DNA of 20,052 bases from DATKZB01 sp035528235 (GTDB lineage: Bacteria > Planctomycetota > Phycisphaerae > FEN-1346). Where the stretch lies: positions 1-20,052 of the forward strand of contig DATKZB010000255.1 in assembly GCA_035528235.1 (NCBI GenBank). Direction: 5' to 3'. The notes beneath the pieces are model-generated. The model was not told where the DNA came from, ran no database searches, and saw only the letters and a program-made list of their open reading frames with translations. Every line of letters starts with the position of its first letter. The stretch's first letter is position 1. Positions 14,095-20,052 of the stretch are shown piece by piece. The translations under genes and the position numbers were made by a program.

Positions 14095-14120
14095 CATGGT
14101 CAGCCCGAAGGGTGACCATG
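14095..14120. repeat. GTGGCATGGTCA hairpin repeat, copy 1
   Basis: CATGGTCA and TGACCATG form a perfect 8-bp stem around GCCCGAAGGG, which can extend the stem. It starts 22 bases after the K stop, in the gap between convergent genes. There is no U-tract, but it may serve as a two-way transcription barrier. Confidence 0.7.
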
Positions 14121-14212
14121 TGTGTGGCTTCGGGGCGCGGCGCGACGGCACACGGCCACCGCTCCCTCACGGTCGCGGCTCGGATATCGCGCCATGCGTC
14201 ACGGCCGTGTGG

Positions 14213-14238
14213 CATGGTCAGCCCGAAGGGTGACCATG
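14213..14238. repeat. GTGGCATGGTCA hairpin repeat, copy 2
   Basis: This is identical to the copy 118 bases upstream. A truncated third copy (GTGGCATGGTC only) follows at 14250-14260, just before the stop of the minus-strand PDZ protein. Nothing else is recognisable in 14073-14264. Confidence 0.7.
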
Positions 14239-14264
14239 TCTGTGGCCGGGTGGCATGGTCCCCC

Positions 14265-15659
14265 CTACGGTTTGGCCTCTGCGGCGTCCCATCGCGGTTC
14301 GAGGCGGATGATCTGCGTGTCTTTCTTGCCACGAAGGACGAAGAGGACGATCTCCTTGGGTTTCTGCTCGACCTCGGCCTTGAACGCCTTCTCGAAGTCG
14401 GCCAGGGTCGGCACGTCCTTGTCATGGACCTTCTTGATGATGTCGCCGGGCCTGAGGCCCCCGTCGTGTGCCCATCCGGCGGGTTTCAGGAAGGCCACGA
14501 CAACGCCGGTCTCGGAGGGGTCGAGTTCGCGCGAGAGGCGGTCGCCCAGAACCATCTCGCGGACGGTCAGGCCGAAGGCCTCGTCGCGGAACCGCCCGGC
14601 CTCGGCCTCGGTCATGGGTTGCGGCGCCAGGGTCACCTTGATGGTCTGGGTCTTGCCGTCGCGCCAGATCTCCAGCTCGACGGTCTCGCCGACCTTGCGT
14701 TCGCGGAGGTCGTTGGCGAAGTTCTCGACGAGTTGACCCTCGGTGCCCTTGAGGTCCTGTCCGTTGACGGCCAGGACGATGTCCTCGGCCTTGAGGCCGG
14801 CCTTGGCGGCAGGACTGTTTTCGAGGACCTGGCCCACGATTACGCCACGCCGCTCGCCCAGTTTAAAGTACTCGGCCAGGTCTTTCGTGACGGGGTTCAG
14901 CGTCTGGGCGCCCAGCCAGGGCTGCTTGACCACGCCGCCGCCCTTGGGCGGCTCCCTCAGCCGCGCGATAAACCGCTCCGTGGGCCAGACGATCTCCGCC
15001 AGAGTCCATTTCGGCGCCGCGTTCGTCCCGCGGTTCACCCGCACCAGGCCCACGATGCCGATGGCCTTGCCATCGAGCGTCAGGACGGGCGTGCCGGGGC
15101 CGCCCAGGCCCGGCGCACACAGGAACGTGGTGACCGGCTGGTCGATCTGGGCCGCGACGCGCGACACCTGGAACAGGCGGGCGTAGGCGTCGGGCTCGCC
15201 CAGGTTCGAGACCGAGAGCAGCGCGTCGCCCAGCCGGACCTTCTCCTTCTCGTCGAACTCCAGGACCGGCAGCGCCGGGGCCTTCGGGTCGGTCACCTTG
15301 AGGAACGCGACCTGGCTCTGTTCGTCCTTGCCGAGGTACTCGGCCGCGAACTCCGACAACTCGTCGCCCTTCGTCACGACAACCTTGAAATCCTTGAACT
15401 GCGTCAGGGCAATCTGCGACGGGATGGCGGCGCTCGAGAACATGACGAGGTTCCCCGCCCCGACCACCGTGCCCAGCAGGCGGGCCTCGGCCTTGGCGCC
15501 GTCGTCGCGCTCGACGGTGAATGAGACGATGACCGTTGACGGGGCCACCTTGTCGGAGACCTGCCGGACCTGGTCGGCCACCGGGTCGGCGCCGGACGGC
15601 GCGGCGGCCCAGGCCACGAGGGCGGTGATGCACATGACGATGACGGCACGGCTGAGCAT
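14265..15659 (-). CDS. HtrA-like pseudoprotease with two PDZ domains
   Basis: Encodes 464 residues from ATG 15659-15657, with AGGAGG (15671-15666) just upstream. A signal peptide occupies about residues 1-24. Residues 30-235 keep the HtrA trypsin-like layout but have lost all three catalytic positions. The histidine site reads NLVMFSSAAIP (about 71-80), the aspartate site SQVAFLKV (115-122), and the serine loop APGLGGPGTPVL (182-193) instead of NPGNSGGPLV. PDZ1 covers about 247-347 (VIVGQVLENSPAAKAGL) and PDZ2 about 370-455 (VVVAFLKPAGWAHDGGLRPGDII). It lies downstream of an intact HtrA gene on the same strand. A periplasmic chaperone, adaptor or regulator of the active protease is plausible but inferred. 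Confidence 0.85.
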   Translation of the reverse strand: MLSRAVIVMCITALVAWAAAPSGADPVADQVRQVSDKVAPSTVIVSFTVERDDGAKAEARLLGTVVGAGNLVMFSSAAIPSQIALTQFKDFKVVVTKGDELSEFAAEYLGKDEQSQVAFLKVTDPKAPALPVLEFDEKEKVRLGDALLSVSNLGEPDAYARLFQVSRVAAQIDQPVTTFLCAPGLGGPGTPVLTLDGKAIGIVGLVRVNRGTNAAPKWTLAEIVWPTERFIARLREPPKGGGVVKQPWLGAQTLNPVTKDLAEYFKLGERRGVIVGQVLENSPAAKAGLKAEDIVLAVNGQDLKGTEGQLVENFANDLRERKVGETVELEIWRDGKTQTIKVTLAPQPMTEAEAGRFRDEAFGLTVREMVLGDRLSRELDPSETGVVVAFLKPAGWAHDGGLRPGDIIKKVHDKDVPTLADFEKAFKAEVEQKPKEIVLFVLRGKKDTQIIRLEPRWDAAEAKP

Positions 15660-15690
15660 GCGAGGCCTCCTGACTGTTCACAGGCTACGC

Positions 15691-15706
15691 GCCCGGCAAG
15701 CCGGGC
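15691..15706. other. Small GC hairpin beside the structured repeat
   Basis: GCCCGGC, a two-base loop, and GCCGGGC form a perfect 7-bp stem, immediately left of the larger repeat at 15712-15830. It lies within the leader of the minus-strand pseudoprotease gene. Confidence 0.45.
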
Positions 15707-15711
15707 GGCGA

Positions 15712-15827
15712 AACGCTACTTCACCACTTCATCCCGCCTGGCGGCCTTCCTAGGCCGCCAGGAACACACGTCGGGCCTGATCGCGGCGGCCTGGGAAGGC
15801 CGCCGCGCAACAAGTAGCGTTGCAGGA

Positions 15828-15830
<3 letters not shown>
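15712..15830. repeat. Structured intergenic repeat (three-stem), copy 1
   Basis: An outer stem (15712-15721 with 15812-15821) encloses two strong hairpins, CCTGGCGGCC...GGCCGCCAGG and GCGGCGGCCT...AGGCCGCCGC. A second copy ends the window at 19934-20052. It fills the gap between the two HtrA-like genes on the minus strand. It could be a REP-like element, a processing site or a structured leader. Confidence 0.8.
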
Positions 15831-17249
<1,419 letters not shown>

Positions 17250-17285
17250 GCGAGAGTCCTTTCGCCAAGGGGTTGCCGACCCATG

Positions 17286-17314
17286 AGTCTACGACTCTCG
17301 GACACACCCCGCAA
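17286..17314 (-). promoter_or_regulatory. Possible promoter for the HtrA gene
   Basis: Read on the minus strand, TTGCGG (17314-17309) and TAGACT (17291-17286) are 17 bases apart, 37 bases upstream of the GTG at 17249. The match is moderate. The -10 lies in a small palindrome, GAGTC-TAC-GACTC (17285-17297), which could be an operator. Confidence 0.38.
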
Positions 17315-17352
17315 GGACGCACTTCGGCCATCGCCCGACGTAAAGGCGGCGG

Positions 17353-17478
17353 GTGGCATGGTCATCCCGAAGGGTGACCATGTTTGAGCCCATCCGCTCA
17401 GTCGTCGCCGTGGTGGGTGGCATGGTCATCCCGAAGGGTGACCATGTTTCAGCCCATCCGATCAGTCGTCGCCGTGGC
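17353..17478. repeat. Two 64-bp tandem units with GTGGCATGGTCA hairpins
   Basis: Two direct units with a 64-base period each contain a hairpin (17357-17382 and 17421-17446: CATGGTCA, CCCGAAGGG core, TGACCATG) followed by a nearly identical tail, differing by single bases. The tail of the second unit contains the last codons and stop of the permease gene (17462-17478), so the first unit carries a copied 3' gene end. It may act as a terminator for the minus-strand permease. Confidence 0.8.
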
Positions 17479-18580
17479 AACACGGGGCATCGTCGGCGGC
17501 GGGAGGCGCCGCCTCGTGCGCCTCGCAACACGGGGCCTTGCCGCGGCCGCGAGGCACCTTCCGCCAGATCCATCGGCCGACGGCATGCACAAGGAAGGCG
17601 GCCAGGAGGACGGCCCCAACCACGTACACCCACTCCGGCATGATCTGGTGGACGTGTTTGGTCGTGACGTCGATGGCCATCGTGGTCGCCAGAAGGTTCA
17701 GCGCCGCCCCGCACACCAGGGCCAGCACGGCAATCGTGCCCACGTACAGCACGGCCGAGACCTTGCCGAGCATCCGGCCGACCATCAGGACGGTGGCGAT
17801 GTTCGTCGCCGGGCCGACCAGCAGAAAGACGAGCGCGGCCCCGGGGTTCAGCCCCTTCAGCACGAGCGCCGCCGCCAGCGGCGTCGAGGCCGTCGCGCAG
17901 ACGTACAGCGGCAGGCCGACGGCCAGCATCACCAGCATCGACGTCCACGGGTGGCCCAGGTACGCCTCGAAGAAATCGTCGGGCACCAGGGCCGTGACGA
18001 TGCCGGCCAGGACCAGGCCGACCGTCAGCGTCGGGCCGACGTCGTCGCCCATCTCGAATACGACGAACCGCCAGAACCGGCTCCACCGCCGCGGCCGCTC
18101 GACGTGCTCGCACGAGTCGCTGTGGCAGGCCTCGCAGGCGGGCGGCTCGACCGGGGGCGGCGGCTCGCGCCGGCCGCGCACCGTCTCCAGGAACCCCGCC
18201 ACCATGGCCGTGATGACCGCCGCCACCGGCCGCGCGACCGCCATCACCGGACCCATCAGGGCCCACGTCACGGCGATGCTGTCGATGCTGGTCTCGGGCG
18301 TCGAGATGAGGAACGACACGGTGGCCCCGCGGCTGGCGCCCTTGCTGCGAAGCGCGTACGCGGCCGGCAACACGCTGCAACTGCACAGGGGCAACGGCGC
18401 CCCGATAATGGCGGCCTTGACGACGGCCCCGAATCCGCGGCCGCCCAGGTGGCGGGTTATCCACTCGCGCGAAATCAGGATGTGAACCAGGCCGGCGGCC
18501 AGGAGGCCGACAACCACGTACAACCCCGCCTCGTGGAGCATCTGCCAGGCCGCCGTCAGCACGTTCGTCAGGATGTCCAT
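17462..18580 (-). CDS. SO_0444-type (DUF318) metal efflux permease
   Basis: Encodes 372 residues. ATG 18580-18578 (MDILTNVLTAAW) is chosen because AAAGGAG lies about eight bases upstream and the family begins here; the open frame reaches further to 18718, but that part is repeat-derived. Two homologous halves of about four membrane helices each are linked by a cytoplasmic loop. The first half has PLPLCSCSVLPAA (Cys66, Cys68), GASRGATVSFLISTPET and MGPVMAVARP. The second half has the cognate PLYVCATASTPLAAALV and LLVGPATNIAT. The loop holds CEACHSDSCEH (Cys149, Cys152, Cys157) and the C-terminus ends CCEAH...PCCHGDD, both likely metal-binding. The family is linked to Cu/Zn efflux; arsenical export by related DUF318 permeases is an alternative. 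Confidence 0.85.
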   Translation of the reverse strand: MDILTNVLTAAWQMLHEAGLYVVVGLLAAGLVHILISREWITRHLGGRGFGAVVKAAIIGAPLPLCSCSVLPAAYALRSKGASRGATVSFLISTPETSIDSIAVTWALMGPVMAVARPVAAVITAMVAGFLETVRGRREPPPPVEPPACEACHSDSCEHVERPRRWSRFWRFVVFEMGDDVGPTLTVGLVLAGIVTALVPDDFFEAYLGHPWTSMLVMLAVGLPLYVCATASTPLAAALVLKGLNPGAALVFLLVGPATNIATVLMVGRMLGKVSAVLYVGTIAVLALVCGAALNLLATTMAIDVTTKHVHQIMPEWVYVVGAVLLAAFLVHAVGRWIWRKVPRGRGKAPCCEAHEAAPPAADDAPCCHGDD

Positions 18581-18638
18581 GGCCCTGCTCCTTTCCGAAA
18601 CGCCCAGGGGCGTCGCGAAGGCCCTCTGGCCTTCATGT

Positions 18639-18644
18639 ATTGTA
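18639..18644 (-). promoter_or_regulatory. Possible -10 element for the permease
   Basis: TACAAT on the minus strand lies about 58 bases before the start codon at 18580. A weak TTCGCC lies roughly 16-17 bases further upstream. Only the -10 is convincing. Confidence 0.28.
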
Positions 18645-18705
18645 GGTCCGCGGCCGCCGGGCGAACAGGGCCAAAAGGGCGGCCGCGACGGCACCGCTCG
18701 CTTAC

Positions 18706-18844
18706 GAGCATTTTGCATCGAGCCTGTAGCGCGGGGGTTTATCCCCCGCGGTCGTGGGGTTTAGGACATGTGGCGCGGGGGGTAAACCCCCGCGCTACAA
18801 GTCATGCTCCAATGGCCGGTTGCGATTCACGATGCAAAATGCTC
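18706..18844. repeat. Nested palindromic repeat (GCGGGGGTTTA type)
   Basis: A perfect 15-base outer inverted repeat (18706-18720 with 18830-18844) encloses an inner one, TGTAGCGCGGGGG (18725-18737) with CCCCCGCGCTACA (18787-18799). Each inner arm is also part of its own hairpin (18730-18750 and about 18773-18795). The layout suggests one palindromic repeat inserted inside another. It fills most of the gap 18581-18901; no gene is visible there. Confidence 0.85.
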
Positions 18845-18901
18845 TTACGCTCGCGGCTCGGATACGGCGGCAAGGTTGGCCGTCCGCCGGCCGCAAAGGC
18901 C

Positions 18902-18929
18902 TTGATTCGGCCGCAGGCGGGCGTATACT
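18902..18929 (+). promoter_or_regulatory. Promoter of tRNA-Gln
   Basis: TTGATT (18902-18907) and TATACT (18924-18929) are 16 bases apart, 51 bases before the tRNA. A 9-bp inverted repeat (18949-18957 with 18965-18973) lies between promoter and tRNA and may be a processing hairpin in the 5' leader. Confidence 0.7.
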
Positions 18930-18980
18930 GTGTGTGTCGATCCGGAGACGAAGGGCGATATCACCGCCCTTCGTTCGAGC

Positions 18981-19054
18981 TGCCCCCTGGTGTAATGGTA
19001 GCACAAGCGGCTCTGGACCGCTTTGTCGGGGTTCGAATCCTCGGGGGGCAGCCA
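18981..19054 (+). tRNA. tRNA-Gln (anticodon CTG)
   Basis: A complete cloverleaf can be drawn. The acceptor stem is TGCCCCC with GGGGGCA, and the D-arm contains GGTGTAATGGTAGCAC. The anticodon stem is AGCGG/CCGCT with loop CTCTGGA (anticodon CTG, reading CAG). The T-arm is CGGGG-TTCGAAT-CCTCG. The discriminator is G and CCA is encoded. The CAG codon fits the high-GC genome. Confidence 0.95.
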
Positions 19055-19055
19055 G

Positions 19056-19080
19056 TTTTCGCCGCCATCGGCGGCGAAAA
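19056..19080. other. Hairpin directly after tRNA-Gln
   Basis: TTTTCGCCGCC and GGCGGCGAAAA form a perfect 11-bp stem around ATC, one base after the CCA. There is no downstream U-run on either strand, so it is not a standard terminator; it could mark 3' processing of the tRNA transcript. Confidence 0.45.
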
Positions 19081-19218
19081 ATGGCAGAGTCAGAACCGAT
19101 TTCGTCTTTCCTCTTGCCGGGCAGGCTGCCCCATCCCCCGTCACCCGCACCGGAACCCGTGGGCCCGTGGCGGGTTCTGTATAGGGGGCGCCGCAATCGC
19201 CCCGGAAGGAGGATGGCC

Positions 19219-19866
19219 GTGCGGAAATCGATCCCCATCGTCCTGGCCGCCGTCGTCGTCCTGGCGGCGCTGGTCGTCGGGTGGCCGTCGCTGGCCGCCG
19301 AGGAGAAGGACGGCGAAAAACCCGCCGACGGGCCGAAGGTCAAGAGGGCCTTCGCCTTCACGCTCAACGACCAGAGCGGCAACCCCGTGACGTTCTCGCA
19401 GTTCCGCGGCAAGATCGTCGTCCTGGAATGGGTGAACTTCGATTGCGAGGTCTCGAAGCGGCACTACGAGCGGGGCACCTTCAACGAACTCGCCAAGAAA
19501 TACTGTTCCGGCAGCGGCAAGAAACAGAAGGCCGTCTGGCTGGCCATCAACAGCACCCACTACGCGGACGTCGACCGGAACAAGGCGGCCGCCTCCAAGT
19601 ACAAGGTGCGCTACTCCATCCTCGATGACCACGAGAGCAAGGTCGGCCGCATCTACCGCGCCAAGACCACGCCCCACATCTTCATCAAGGCTGCCGACGG
19701 GTCCATCGCGTACGAGGGCGCCGTCGACGACGACCCGACGGGCGAGAAGGAAGAGCCCCTCAACTACATCGACCAGGCCCTCGGCGAACTCATCGAGGGC
19801 AAGGCCGTCAGCGTCCCCAAGACCGACCCGTACGGCACCCGCATCACGTACCCCCGCAATCGCTGA
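19219..19866 (+). CDS. Exported redoxin-domain (peroxiredoxin-like, single-Cys) protein
   Basis: Encodes 215 residues from GTG 19219. AAGGAGG (19206-19212) gives six-base spacing to this GTG but no spacing to the upstream ATG 19213, so the GTG is preferred. Residues 1-27 are a signal peptide or anchor (hydrophobic Val/Ala/Leu run ending in LAA). The thioredoxin-fold domain starts around residue 45 (FAFTLNDQSGNPVTFSQFRGK). The active-site segment reads EWVNFDCEVSKRHY with one cysteine (Cys76) in place of a CxxC pair, resembling the PRX-like1 group (NPDCPFV type). A cis-proline TTPHIFI motif is present. Thiol-based peroxide reduction or disulfide exchange in the periplasm is likely; with no nearby resolving Cys it would need a partner. 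The neighbouring tRNA is a separate unit. Confidence 0.85.
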   Translation: MRKSIPIVLAAVVVLAALVVGWPSLAAEEKDGEKPADGPKVKRAFAFTLNDQSGNPVTFSQFRGKIVVLEWVNFDCEVSKRHYERGTFNELAKKYCSGSGKKQKAVWLAINSTHYADVDRNKAAASKYKVRYSILDDHESKVGRIYRAKTTPHIFIKAADGSIAYEGAVDDDPTGEKEEPLNYIDQALGELIEGKAVSVPKTDPYGTRITYPRNR

Positions 19867-19933
19867 GGTCGCCGCACACCCTGGGACTGGTTGCAGAACT
19901 CCCGCGCCACGGGGCTACAGCGCTTAATCCTAG

Positions 19934-20052
19934 AACGCCAGTTCGCTACTTCATCCCGCCTGGCGGCCTTCCTAGGCCGCCAGGAACACGCTTCAGGCCC
20001 GATCGCGGCGGCCTGGGAAGGCCGCCGCGCGACAAGTGGCGTTGTAGGATTA
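19934..20052. repeat. Structured intergenic repeat (three-stem), copy 2, reaching the window edge
   Basis: This has the same two inner hairpins as 15712-15830 (19959-19984 and 20005-20028). The outer stem is AACGCCA...ACTT with AAGTGGCGTT, so the pair that is T-A in copy 1 has become C-G here. A short insertion interrupts the left arm. It lies downstream of the redoxin gene and could act in its termination. Confidence 0.75.

Noticed and set aside
14095..14238. Rho-independent terminators at the two hairpins after subunit K
   Set aside because: The stems are strong but no U-tract follows on either strand, so I list them as repeats with a possible barrier role only.
17384..19390. 668-residue plus-strand open frame spanning the permease and the tRNA
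   Set aside because: It is antisense to the permease, reads through palindromes and tRNA-Gln, and has no domain.

Overview
The window is a high-GC bacterial chromosome segment, most like a member of the PVC group and probably a planctomycete or Phycisphaerae-type genome. I infer this from three things: a bacterial V-type ATPase operon in the E-DUF2764-A-B-D-I-K order known from Chlamydia and Borrelia, several trypsin/PDZ-fold exported proteins, and many palindromic intergenic repeats. No species can be named from the sequence alone.

Layout. Positions 1-2768 (minus strand) hold two tandem paralogous exported proteins with a degenerate trypsin-like (HtrA-type) fold. The first runs off the window edge and is frameshifted near its end. 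A divergent promoter region (2769-2944) leads into a plus-strand run: a peptidoglycan amidase, a metallophosphoesterase and an RseC-like membrane protein. A 466-base gap with double-hairpin repeats follows. From 5531 to 14072 lies the V/A-type ATPase operon: E, a DUF2764 protein, A, B, D, I and K. After it come a convergent repeat-filled gap, then on the minus strand an inactivated HtrA-like protein with two PDZ domains, an apparently intact HtrA lipoprotein, and an SO_0444-type metal permease. The right end has a nested palindrome, a promoter, tRNA-Gln(CTG) and a redoxin-family exported protein.

Most striking feature. The ATPase operon is interrupted twice, at the A/B and B/D junctions. Each interruption is a small gene for a four-helix-bundle protein of the 23S-rRNA-intervening-sequence (IVP/S23) family. 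Each is enclosed by inverted arrays of a heptanucleotide repeat. The heptamer differs between the two (TAATGAC-like for the first, CCGAAAT for the second), but the architecture is the same: heptamer arm, IVP-like gene in operon orientation, inverted heptamer arm. The left arm begins exactly at the stop codon of the upstream ATPase gene. This is the layout of 23S rRNA intervening sequences, here placed in a protein-coding operon. It suggests a family of small insertion units, or RNA-level modules, that enter at gene ends without damaging the host operon.

How the genes work together. The ATPase genes encode the A3B3 head (A, B), the central stalk (D), a peripheral stalk (E), the stator/ion-channel subunit (I) and the rotor ring (K). 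K carries the full set of Na+-ligand residues of Enterococcus NtpK, so a sodium-coupled enzyme is likely. C, F and G/H are not recognisable; DUF2764 sits where C and F would be. The remaining genes deal mainly with the envelope: cell-wall cleavage, periplasmic quality control, metal efflux and thiol chemistry.
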